Shown here one piece after another: positions 9,467-17,867 of a stretch of 64,000 bases of DNA. The stretch spans positions 1 to 64,000 of the forward strand of contig JAJZRF010000004.1 in the NCBI GenBank assembly GCA_021847425.1, written 5' to 3'. Position numbers and translations under genes: made by a program. The notes beneath the pieces are model-generated. The model was not told the DNA's origin. It saw only the letters and a program-made list of their open reading frames with translations, and did not search any database. Position 1 is the first letter of the stretch. Each line of letters starts with the position of its first letter. This DNA comes from Deltaproteobacteria bacterium (GTDB taxonomy: Bacteria; Desulfobacterota; Desulfobulbia; Desulfobulbales; Desulfurivibrionaceae).

Positions 9467-9613
9467 CGATTAGCTGTGCTCCCATACTGGCACAGCCCCC
9501 CTGCTTCTGTCAATCTGTTTTTCCCTCCGGCCACGAGAGAGGGTTGGTTTTTCCCTGGCCTGTGGTACACTGATCACGAGATGTCTGGGGTTCAATTACC
9601 ATGGAAAGGTGTC

Positions 9614-11218
9614 ATGTCCGTGCCCATTGCCTGCAGCTGTACAGAAATTTTCCCTGCCTGCCGAAGGGTGCTGGGCGGTCCGCAATGGCAGGAATTTCTT
9701 GCGCTCCTGACCCCTGCCGGAGACCTCGCTGAATTGGCCGATCTGCTTGCCGGCCCGGCGCTGGCCTTACCGGGGGCTCCCCGATATCTCTCCGATCTGG
9801 CCCGGCTGGAACTGGCGCTCTATCAGGTACGGCAGAAAAAGCCCCCCCTGCCCAAGATGGTGGAGCGACTCACGCTGAACCCCTCGCTGCAATTGCTCCA
9901 GTCTTCCTGGGGTGGTTTGCCCTTGCTGCTCGGGGAGGACGGGACAAATGCCGGTCCCGAACCTTTCCCGCGACAGGAGGCAGTCCTGGTCTGGGTGGAT
10001 ATGGAAACGGGAACGAGTTTTGTCCGGACCGCAGGGCCCGAGGAACTGCTGGTCTTGAAGATGACCTGTGAAGAGATTGATCCCCGCCGGGCTGCCGCCC
10101 TCGGCGAGGTGCCGGTGGAGGCCATTGAGGAGGCCATTGGCCGTGCCGTGGACCAGGGGCTTCTTTTGGTGCCTCCCTCGCACATCCGCAGGGATGAGGC
10201 GAGTTTTCCCATCACCGATGCGGTCGAGTCCCGGTTTCTGGCCGCCGAGATTTTTACCCTGCAATGGCATATTACCCAGGTCTGCGATCTGCATTGCAAG
10301 CATTGCTACGACCGGAGCGACCGCGCCCCCTTGCCCCTGGCCCGGGGCCTCGGTGTGCTGGATGAGCTGCTGGCCTTCTGCCAGAGCCGCCACGTGCGGG
10401 GGCAGGTGAGTTTTTCCGGCGGCAACCCCTTGCTTTATCCGCATTTTCTTGAGCTGTATCAGGCTGCGGTGGATCGGGGTTTTGGCGTGGCCATCCTCGG
10501 CAATGCAACCTCGAAAGAACACCTCCTGCCCTTGCTGGCCATCCGGAAGCCGTCTTTTTTCCAGGTAAGCCTTGAGGGGCTGCCCGAGCATAACGACTTT
10601 ATCCGGGGCAAGGGCTATTTTGCCAGGGTCATGGAGTTTCTTGATCTCCTGCGCGAACAGGAGGTCTATTCCATGGTGATGCTCACCCTGACCAGGGGCA
10701 ATATGGATCAGGTCTTGCCCTTGGCCGAACTGCTCCGCGATCGCGCCGATCTTTTTGTTTTTAACCGGCTGGCCATGGTCGGGGAGGGTTCCCTGCTGGA
10801 ATCGGCGCCAATCGCGGATTATCGTGAATTTCTGGAAAGGTATCTGGCCGCGGCCCAGGAGAATCCGGGGTTGGGCCTTAAGGATAATTTCTTCAATGTG
10901 CTCCGTGCGGAAAAAGGGGAGCCCCTGTTGGGGGGGTGCGCCGGCTTCGGGTGCGGCGCGGCCTTTAACTTCGTCTCGCTGCTGCCCGATGGCGAGGTGC
11001 ATGGTTGCCGGAAGTTTCCTTCGCTCATCGGCAACATCTTCAGCCAATCCCTGGCGGAGATCTATGACTCTTCAGCCGCCCGGCAGTACAGGGCAGGCTC
11101 CCTTGCCTGCCGGGAGTGCCGCCTGCGCCCTGCCTGCGGGGGGTGTCTTGCCGTGAGCCACGGCTTTGGGCGCGATGTCTTCAGCGAGCGCGACCCCTAC
11201 TGTTTTCTGGAGCATTAA
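9614..11218 (+). CDS. sbtM: Radical SAM/SPASM RiPP maturase, SbtM-like
   Basis: TLQWHITQVCDLHCKHCYDRSD radical SAM motif; C-terminal SPASM-like cysteines (CAGFGCGAAFNFVSLLPDGEVHGCRKFPSLIGNIF...CRECRLRPACGGC); SD GGAAAGGT 6 nt before the ATG; SbtA-like ORF nearby. Confidence 0.75.
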   Translation: MSVPIACSCTEIFPACRRVLGGPQWQEFLALLTPAGDLAELADLLAGPALALPGAPRYLSDLARLELALYQVRQKKPPLPKMVERLTLNPSLQLLQSSWGGLPLLLGEDGTNAGPEPFPRQEAVLVWVDMETGTSFVRTAGPEELLVLKMTCEEIDPRRAAALGEVPVEAIEEAIGRAVDQGLLLVPPSHIRRDEASFPITDAVESRFLAAEIFTLQWHITQVCDLHCKHCYDRSDRAPLPLARGLGVLDELLAFCQSRHVRGQVSFSGGNPLLYPHFLELYQAAVDRGFGVAILGNATSKEHLLPLLAIRKPSFFQVSLEGLPEHNDFIRGKGYFARVMEFLDLLREQEVYSMVMLTLTRGNMDQVLPLAELLRDRADLFVFNRLAMVGEGSLLESAPIADYREFLERYLAAAQENPGLGLKDNFFNVLRAEKGEPLLGGCAGFGCGAAFNFVSLLPDGEVHGCRKFPSLIGNIFSQSLAEIYDSSAARQYRAGSLACRECRLRPACGGCLAVSHGFGRDVFSERDPYCFLEH

Positions 11219-11220
11219 CC

Positions 11221-11961
11221 ATGGATTTGCGAATCCTTTCCTATAATATTCACCGGGCCATCGGGGTTGACCGGCGATTTCGTCCGGAACGCATCGCCGC
11301 GATCCTGGCCCATTACGATGCCGATATCGTTTTGTTGCAGGAGGTGGATGTGGGGGTGCCCCGTTCGCGGGAATTGAATCTGGCCCGGGAACTGGCCGAG
11401 CTGGGCAATTATCCTTACTACGCCGTGGGTCTCAATGTGAAGCTGCGCCAGGGGATGTACGGCAACGCCACCCTGAGCCGGTATCCCATCGCCAGGGAAC
11501 GCAACATCGATCTGACCCTTGATGGCCGCAAGGCCAGGGGCTGCCTGTTCACCGAATTGGAGCTGCCCGATGGCAATACTTCCCGTTTGCTGCCCGTGTT
11601 CAACCTGCACCTGGGGCTATCGTTCAAGGAGCGGCCCCGGCAGGTGGGGTGTCTGGTGCGGACCCCTGAATTTATCGGGATTGAAACAGGGCATCCCTGT
11701 CTGGTGGGTGGGGATTTCAACGACTGGTGGACGCGGATCGCGCCGCTGTTCACCGAGGCGCTGGGCTTTGTCTGCGCCACCAACCATCTGGTCGGGTACC
11801 AGAATGCCATTTTGACCTATCCCTCTTTTTCCCCTTCCACCGGTCTGGACAAGGTATTTTGCCGGGGACCGATCACCGTGCTGGGCAGCAGACGCTGCCG
11901 TCTTCGGGTTTCAAAGGTCGCCAGCGATCACCTGCCAGTTATTGTCGACTTGCAGCTGTAG
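11221..11961 (+). CDS. Endonuclease/exonuclease/phosphatase (EEP) family protein
   Basis: LRILSYNIHRAIGVDRRF, DIVLLQEVD, LVGGDFNDW, SDHLPVIVDL. Confidence 0.9.
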   Translation: MDLRILSYNIHRAIGVDRRFRPERIAAILAHYDADIVLLQEVDVGVPRSRELNLARELAELGNYPYYAVGLNVKLRQGMYGNATLSRYPIARERNIDLTLDGRKARGCLFTELELPDGNTSRLLPVFNLHLGLSFKERPRQVGCLVRTPEFIGIETGHPCLVGGDFNDWWTRIAPLFTEALGFVCATNHLVGYQNAILTYPSFSPSTGLDKVFCRGPITVLGSRRCRLRVSKVASDHLPVIVDLQL

Positions 11962-11990
11962 ACCGCGTCCTGTCTGGAGTGGTTTTTTTG

Positions 11991-12019
11991 TTGACACTGG
12001 CATGGCGTTTTCTGATGAT
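11991..12019 (+). promoter_or_regulatory. Candidate sigma70-type promoter for the SbtA-like ORF
   Basis: TTGACA, 17-nt spacer, GATGAT, about 110 nt upstream of the ATG. Confidence 0.5.
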
Positions 12020-12127
12020 ATGATCATGTTTGGATCGGGCTGAGCTATGCCAGCTTGATCAGGATGGGGCCGGAAGACCCCGGTTGCCTCGTTTTTCCAA
12101 TACGCAAGCAATTGCAAGGAGGAAGTC

Positions 12128-12241
12128 ATGGAAACAAAGGATCTGAAGAAGTTTCTGGCAGGGTTTGGCATTGCCGGTCTGCTGGCCGGGAGCGGCCTTG
12201 GTGTTCCGGGGGCCAAGGCGGCTGACGGGGCAAGCGGTTGA
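12128..12241 (+). CDS. sbtA: SbtA-like RiPP precursor; in-frame UGA at 12239-12241 may encode selenocysteine
   Basis: METKDLKKFLAGFGIAGLLAGSGLGVPGAKAADGASG-(UGA)-SG; strong SD AAGGAGG; missed by the ORF track because it is short. Confidence 0.7.
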   Translation: METKDLKKFLAGFGIAGLLAGSGLGVPGAKAADGASG

Positions 12242-12243
12242 TC

Positions 12244-12262
12244 CGGGCGCAGGTTGCGTTCG
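12244..12262 (+). promoter_or_regulatory. Candidate bacterial SECIS-like hairpin
   Basis: CGGGCGC-AGGUU-GCGUUCG: 7-bp stem (two G-U) with a GGU-containing apical loop, starting 2 nt after the UGA. Confidence 0.4.
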
Positions 12263-12276
12263 AAAAGATTTGCAGG

Positions 12277-12301
12277 GAAGGCAGGGAAACCTGCCTTCTT
12301 T
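12277..12301 (+). terminator. Intrinsic terminator-like hairpin after the SbtA-like ORF
   Basis: GAAGGCAGG-GAAA-CCTGCCTTC (9-bp perfect stem) followed by TTT. Confidence 0.65.
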
Positions 12302-12391
12302 AACCGGCGACACCCTGGGAGGTTTCCCTTATCTGGTGTCCGTCCGGAAACGAACCCAGGGACAGCTCCCCAAAAAAACAAGGAGAGAGCA

Positions 12392-12904
12392 ATGAAAAAG
12401 ATGATGATCGGAACCGCCCTGATGTTGGCATTCGCCGTAACCCCTGCCCATGCTGTTGAAGAGCATCATGCGGACAAGAGCGGCGATACGGCCAAACCGC
12501 CTGCGCAGGCTCAGGCCACGGTGGATGACAAGGCGGCCCAGGATCAGGCCGCCACGGACAAGATGATGCAGGAGATGGATGCCCGCATGCAGCGCATGCA
12601 GGAGATGCGCAAGAAGATGCAGGAGGCGAAAACCCCGGCCGAGCGGCAGAAGCTCAGGCAGGAACACATGGCGGAAATGCAGAAGGGCATGAAGGCCATG
12701 ATGGGAATGATGGGCGGCCAGGGCATGATGATGGGTGGTCAGGGAGGTCAGGGCATGATGATGGGTGGTAAGGGCGGAATGATGGGTGGCCAGGGCATGA
12801 TGATGGAACAATGCATGGGCATGATGGAAAAAAAGATGCAGATGATGCAGGAAATGATGCAGGGGATGCTGGACCAGCAGAAAATGATGATGAAAAAGCA
12901 GTAG
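12392..12904 (+). CDS. Secreted methionine-rich protein with MMGGQG repeats
   Basis: Signal peptide MKKMMIGTALMLAFAVTPAHA; about 41 Met in 170 aa (hand count); GMMMGGQGGQGMMMGGKGGMMGGQGMMM. Confidence 0.8.
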   Translation: MKKMMIGTALMLAFAVTPAHAVEEHHADKSGDTAKPPAQAQATVDDKAAQDQAATDKMMQEMDARMQRMQEMRKKMQEAKTPAERQKLRQEHMAEMQKGMKAMMGMMGGQGMMMGGQGGQGMMMGGKGGMMGGQGMMMEQCMGMMEKKMQMMQEMMQGMLDQQKMMMKKQ

Positions 12905-13029
12905 CCTTTCCCCCTTCTTTTTCCGAATGGCGCCGCTCCGGCTTTCTATAGTATAATGAAAAATCGGGACGGCGCTTCTTTTTGCCGGGAAGTGTCATGG
13001 AAAAAAGAGTTGGCGGCGGGGAGGAAAAG

Positions 13030-14643
13030 ATGGCGAAGCAGATTCGACCGGAGGAAGAAGCTGCACAGACACAGTTGCAACGGTTTTTTGCAGAGATACC
13101 CCGGTCCATTCCCGTGGTTCTTTTTTCCGAGCCTGGAAAGAATGACTCCTTTAGCGAGGGGGCCAGGCAAATCATCCGCGCCATCCGCGAGATAACCGAC
13201 AAGGTGTCCCTGCAGGAATATCCCCTGACGCATGAACTGGCCAAGGAGTGGCGAGTCACCAGATCGCCCACCCTGATCCTTGCCCCGGAAGCCTGCAAAA
13301 TTCGCTGGCTGGGCGCACCGGTGGGGCATGAGGTGCAGACCTTCATGGAAGCGCTCCGCATTATCGGCCGCCAGGAGCCGGGTCTGGGCAAGGAGGCCGC
13401 GAAGGTTCTTGCCAAGCTGGACTCGCCGCGGGCAATCAAGGTGTTTGTCAGCCCCTCCTGTCCGTATTGCCCGCAGGCTGCGGTCAACGGAATCCGGGCC
13501 GCCGTGGCGCGGCCCGATCTGGTCTCCCTGGAAATTGTCGATATCCAGGCCAATCCGGACCTGGCCGACCAGTATGCGGCCCAAAGCGTGCCCCAGACCT
13601 TTGCCAACGAAAAGCAGATCGGCTTGGGCGCCCAGCCCGAGGAGCTCTTTATCGCCTCCCTGGCAGCGCTGGAGCCGACGCGGGTTTTTATCCCGGACAG
13701 CGATGCCGAGGAGATAACCTGCGATCTGGTCATTGTCGGCGGCGGGCCTGCCGGTCTGACCGCGGGCATCTACGCTTCCCGCAGTGGTCTGCAGGCGGTG
13801 GTCGTGGAAAAAGGCGTGCTGGGCGGGCAGGTCGCCACCACCCCCATGGTGGAGAATTACCCGGGCTTCACCCAGGTGGGCGGCAAAACCCTGGTGGATA
13901 TCATGGTGACCCATGCCCTGGAATACGTGAAGATCTTCTCCGGCGAGGAGGTGCAGGCTATCGCCCCGGGCGAGGGTTTTACGGTCACCACCAGCAGACG
14001 CCGCTACAAGGCGCGGGCGGTGCTGCTGGCCACCGGCGCAGGCAACAAACGGCTCGGGGTGCCGGGAGAAGAGCGGTTGGCCGGGCGCGGGGTCAGCTAT
14101 TGCTCGACCTGCGACGGCCCGCTTTTCAAGGGGAAAAAGGTGCTCATGGTGGGCGGCGGCGACAGCGCCGTGACCGAGGCCCTGCATCTGCACAATATCG
14201 GGGCCAAGGTGACCATGGTGCATCGGCGGGAGAGCCTGCGCGCCCAGGAACGGCTGCTTGTCACCCTGCGCCAGTCCGGCATCCCGGTGCTGTTCAACAG
14301 CGAGGTTGCCGAGATTTTGGGCGGGACACGGGTTGAAGCGGTGCGGCTCAAAAACAACCAGACCGGAGAGGAGTCCACCCTGCCGGTGGAGGGCGTCTTT
14401 GTCGCCGTCGGCTATGCCCCGGCAGTGGAGCTGGGCCGAAGCCTGGGGGCCGAATTGACCCCGGAAGGTTATCTCAAAAAGGATGAGCGCCACCGGACCA
14501 CGGTGCCGGGGATCTACTCGGCGGGTGACGTGGAGGGCGGCTTCAAGCAGATCGTCACCGCGGCCGGCCATGGAGCCGAGGCGGCGCTCGCCATCTTTGA
14601 AGACCTGATGAATCCCTACTGGACGGTTCAGAAAAAACGGTAG
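13030..14643 (+). CDS. Thioredoxin reductase/AhpF-like FAD oxidoreductase with N-terminal glutaredoxin-like domain
   Basis: VFVSPSCPYCPQAAV; DLVIVGGGPAGLTAGIYASRSGL; YCSTCDGPLFKGKKVLMVGGGDSAVTEAL; GIYSAGDVEGG. Confidence 0.9.
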   Translation: MAKQIRPEEEAAQTQLQRFFAEIPRSIPVVLFSEPGKNDSFSEGARQIIRAIREITDKVSLQEYPLTHELAKEWRVTRSPTLILAPEACKIRWLGAPVGHEVQTFMEALRIIGRQEPGLGKEAAKVLAKLDSPRAIKVFVSPSCPYCPQAAVNGIRAAVARPDLVSLEIVDIQANPDLADQYAAQSVPQTFANEKQIGLGAQPEELFIASLAALEPTRVFIPDSDAEEITCDLVIVGGGPAGLTAGIYASRSGLQAVVVEKGVLGGQVATTPMVENYPGFTQVGGKTLVDIMVTHALEYVKIFSGEEVQAIAPGEGFTVTTSRRRYKARAVLLATGAGNKRLGVPGEERLAGRGVSYCSTCDGPLFKGKKVLMVGGGDSAVTEALHLHNIGAKVTMVHRRESLRAQERLLVTLRQSGIPVLFNSEVAEILGGTRVEAVRLKNNQTGEESTLPVEGVFVAVGYAPAVELGRSLGAELTPEGYLKKDERHRTTVPGIYSAGDVEGGFKQIVTAAGHGAEAALAIFEDLMNPYWTVQKKR

Positions 14644-15470
14644 ATGACAGAGGTTGTCACGCCCCAGAGCAGGATCAGGAGTGTCCCGGCAAGGCAGGCA
14701 GCGCCGAGCAGCCGGTGGGCCAGCAGTTCGCGGCGTTTTTCCTGATAGCCGAGAAGCATTCCGCAGAGGATGCCCGCCGCCATGCCGCCGCCATGGCCCC
14801 AGTTGTTGATTCCCGGCACCAGGAAGCCAAAGGCGAAAATGGCTATGGCCCAGCCGCCGATCTGGTGGTATACCTGCTGGCCGTAGCTGCCGCCCCGGCT
14901 TTTTCCATAATACAGGGCCGCGCCGATCAGGGCGCAGATCGCCGCCGAGGCGCCGATGGTCAGCGGAACCCCGGCCAGGTAGGAAAGCAGAAAACCGCCG
15001 ATGCCGCCCAGGGTATAGATGCTGAACATCCGGGCCAGGCCGTATTCCTGGATAACCAGGGGGGCGATCTGGCGCAGGGCGATGAGGTTGAAGATGAGAT
15101 GGAGCAGGCTGCCGTGCAGATAGCTGGCTGAAACCAGCGACCACCAGCGGTGCAGAACCTCGATGGGCATGGTGCCGGTTGCCCCCAGCAGTACGAGGCT
15201 CCGGTTGTCCGGCGAAAGAAAATCAAAGGGGTTCATGCCGAACCCCATGCCGGCCGGGTTCAGAATCAGCGAAACAACAAAGAGGCCGATGTTGAGGCCG
15301 ATCAACCAGTTGAGAAAGAGCTCCGGACCAGCGACCGGTCGGAGAAGCGCATTATTCTTCCACCAGGAGCCGGGAGACTTGAGGCCGCAATACGGGCAGC
15401 TGGGTTCATCCCGGCTGATGAGGCGGCGGCAGTTCGGGCAGAGTTGAGAGGTCTTGCGGGAGGCGGTCAT
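14628..15470 (-). CDS. Rhomboid family intramembrane serine protease with N-terminal zinc ribbon
   Basis: CPNCRRLISRDEPSCPYCG; YLHGSLLHLIFNLIALRQIAP; TIGASAAICALIGA; NNWGHGGGMAAG. Confidence 0.9.
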   Translation of the reverse strand: MTASRKTSQLCPNCRRLISRDEPSCPYCGLKSPGSWWKNNALLRPVAGPELFLNWLIGLNIGLFVVSLILNPAGMGFGMNPFDFLSPDNRSLVLLGATGTMPIEVLHRWWSLVSASYLHGSLLHLIFNLIALRQIAPLVIQEYGLARMFSIYTLGGIGGFLLSYLAGVPLTIGASAAICALIGAALYYGKSRGGSYGQQVYHQIGGWAIAIFAFGFLVPGINNWGHGGGMAAGILCGMLLGYQEKRRELLAHRLLGAACLAGTLLILLWGVTTSVIYRFF

Positions 15471-15592
15471 ATTGTCGGCCAGGATGATTGGTAGGGTTAT
15501 TTTCCGTCGCTCCAGCTAACCACACCCGGCCTGAAAAAACCAGAAAAAGCGTGACTGCATGGTCTGAGTCATCTGCCGATGCGAGGACCACC

Positions 15593-16132
15593 ATGGGAGC
15601 GCAGCCTCTTTTTTCCCTGCAGGATTTTTATGGCGGCAGCATCCGTGCCCGGCTTGCCGTCGCCCATCTGCTCTTTTCCCAGCTTGCCGGGGAGCTGGCC
15701 GCACACGCAGCGTTTACCGGGATGTTGGCCCAGGCGGTGATCTTGCAGAAAGACATGGCCCGGATCATGGCCGACCTTGACCATGGCGCTCTCTGCGCCG
15801 TCTGCGGCGCCAGGGAGGGAGGCGGATGTTGCAGCAGCTTCATGTCCGGGGAAAACGACGCGCTCCAGTTGCTGCTTAATCTTCTTATCGGGGTTCCGGT
15901 TGCAGCCCTGCGGGAGGATGAGGAGTGCTGTTTTCTCGGCAACACCGGTTGCCTGCTTCTTTTTAAACCCATGTTCTGCCTGAATTATAACTGCCAACAT
16001 ATCCGGCAGAGCGCGGCACCGGCCCAGATGCAGAGGCTGGAGCAGGCAGTCGGCCGTCTGCTCCAGCAGCAGTATGGACTGGAGCAACTGCTGCTGGTTG
16101 TGTTGCGCCGGCAGGGCAGGCTGATCGGCTGA
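15593..16132 (+). CDS. Cysteine-rich hypothetical protein (possible metal-binding)
   Basis: CAVCGAREGGGCCSSF...EECCFLGNTGCLLLFKPMFCLNYNCQHI. Confidence 0.7.
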   Translation: MGAQPLFSLQDFYGGSIRARLAVAHLLFSQLAGELAAHAAFTGMLAQAVILQKDMARIMADLDHGALCAVCGAREGGGCCSSFMSGENDALQLLLNLLIGVPVAALREDEECCFLGNTGCLLLFKPMFCLNYNCQHIRQSAAPAQMQRLEQAVGRLLQQQYGLEQLLLVVLRRQGRLIG

Positions 16133-16347
16133 TTTTCCGGCGGGCAGTATTTTCTCTGGGCGACTCTTTTTTTTCCGGCCCCGGACAGGCTGCTCCTGAT
16201 GGCTTTGTGAAGTTATGGCCTTGGGAACACGAAATAATCTGTTGATGGAAACGGAAAAAAATGATTGTATCGGGCTTTGCCAGAACCGGCCAGGATAAAA
16301 ATGATGGCGGATCGTGGTGAAATCAGAATCGTCTTCGGAGGAACAGC

Positions 16348-16869
16348 ATGGATTGGCAGGCCCTGGATTGGCAGACCCGTATTACGGTGATGTTTATTGC
16401 CTGCGGCGCTGCGATTATCGGGATCAGCATTGTCCATTTGCGGGGGCTGTTCAAGGCAACTCCGTTCATTGCCGAGCGGAGCCAGCGTTATGTGGTCCGG
16501 TTTCTCAAGATAAACCGGCTGCTGATGTTCTTTTTTCTGGTCGGCTATGTCGTGGTCGCCATGAGCGTGCTCCTGGGCAGGACGAGTCTTGGCATGTTTT
16601 CGGTGAGTATTATATTTCTTCTTGGCGCGGTGTATGTCTTTCTTGGCAGTTCGCTCCATGCCAGGATGATCAGCGAGATCCAGCAGACCATCCAGGGGCT
16701 GCTGCCCATCTGTCTTGAGTGCAAGAGGATCAGGACCACGGGGGGTGACTCCTCCGATCAGACGTCCTGGAAGGAGATCGAATCGTACATCTCCCAGCGG
16801 ACAGATGCCAGGTTTTCCCACGGCATCTGTCCCCAGTGTCTTGACAAGGTCCGTCAACGCAGAAAATAG
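16348..16869 (+). CDS. Two-TM protein with C-terminal CxxC...CPxC domain seen in signalling proteins
   Basis: LLPICLECKRIRTTGGDSSDQTSWKEIESYISQRTDARFSHGICPQCLDKV. Confidence 0.75.
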   Translation: MDWQALDWQTRITVMFIACGAAIIGISIVHLRGLFKATPFIAERSQRYVVRFLKINRLLMFFFLVGYVVVAMSVLLGRTSLGMFSVSIIFLLGAVYVFLGSSLHARMISEIQQTIQGLLPICLECKRIRTTGGDSSDQTSWKEIESYISQRTDARFSHGICPQCLDKVRQRRK

Positions 16870-17000
16870 GCGCTCCCTCCCCTTTCGCCATTTCGGCCAT
16901 TTCGAATTTATGCCGGGTTGTTCTGTGAGCTTCAGCAGTTGCGCCAAGGCATACTCCTGCTGGAGCTTTTGTGCGGCAACGGGTCAGGCCGTTCTTCCGG

Positions 17001-17510
17001 TCAGCAGCCTTCTATGGCCTTGCGTTTTTTCTTGGCCGGAGTCGGGGCTGCAGCCGCCGGGGCCGGAGCTGCCTTCTGATCCGGAGCCACCGTAGTTGCT
17101 GTGTGGCAACCGGTGCAGGCGGTGGGGCCTTTCTTGCCGTTCACTCCGGCGGTATGGCAGGTTTTGCACCGGGCATGGAACACATCCATGGGTTTCCGCA
17201 GTTTCGCATTGGCGAATTTTTCGTTGTGGCAGGTTGCGCAATGCAGGCTATTCGCGTTCGGCAGCCCGGCGATGGCCGCTTCGTTCAGAGGCTGATGCTT
17301 GGCGTCGTGATGGCAGGTGGTGCAATCAAGGCCAAGGGCCGTGTGTGTGGCGTGGCTGAAATGGGCGGGCTTCTTGCCGCTGATCACCAGTTCCTGGGCT
17401 GGAGCCGCGATCTTTTTGCCTGCCTCGTTTGTGGCGGCATGCAGGTCGCTCATGGTCACGGTCAGACCGGCGGCCAACATCATGGCAAGGGCAATCATTG
17501 TTTTTTTCAT
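17001..17510 (-). CDS. Cytochrome c3/c7 family multiheme protein, periplasmic
   Basis: Signal peptide; CTTCHH, CATCH, CKTCH, CTGCH haem motifs. Confidence 0.9.
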   Translation of the reverse strand: MKKTMIALAMMLAAGLTVTMSDLHAATNEAGKKIAAPAQELVISGKKPAHFSHATHTALGLDCTTCHHDAKHQPLNEAAIAGLPNANSLHCATCHNEKFANAKLRKPMDVFHARCKTCHTAGVNGKKGPTACTGCHTATTVAPDQKAAPAPAAAAPTPAKKKRKAIEGC

Positions 17511-17867
17511 GGTGATTCCTCCTAAGAGTTCTTGGTTTGCAGAGTTGCTTTCCGGGGAGTCCGTTCTCCCGTCGTCGCTACCTCTGTTGTCTGTATCCTA
17601 TCCACGCGCTGCCGGTTTTCCTAGAGGACATAGGGTGATGTCGGGCGACATCCGTTGCCGGGCGCGGGATGCAGGGCGCCATGTCTGGCCGGTTCATGAC
17701 CCTTATTTATATTGTCCCTGCTTTGGCGGGCGTGGTAGTCTGGCGCCCGATGAAAAAAGTCGCGCTGTTGCACTTTTGGCAAGTTGTTGTGCAAAAATAA
17801 TGCTGGATATTGAAGGATAGTGATCGGCAGCAGCGCCGCTTACGCTGCTGTAAACGGAAAAGGGAAG

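Noticed and set aside
9014-9613. N-terminal ~200 codons of the 734-aa ORF as part of the radical SAM protein
   Set aside because: This part overlaps the exonuclease gene and the riboswitch; a good SD and ATG occur at 9614.
12680-12830. ATGATGGGTGG repeats considered as a regulatory repeat array
   Set aside because: Explained by MMGGQG coding repeats in the Met-rich protein.
12946-15144. 732-aa minus-strand ORF opposite the thioredoxin reductase-like gene
   Set aside because: Antisense shadow of a confidently coding gene; no recognisable domains.
16213-16947. 244-aa minus-strand ORF over the two-TM protein
   Set aside because: Opposite strand has a recognisable C-terminal domain and signal-like TM segments; the minus ORF has none.
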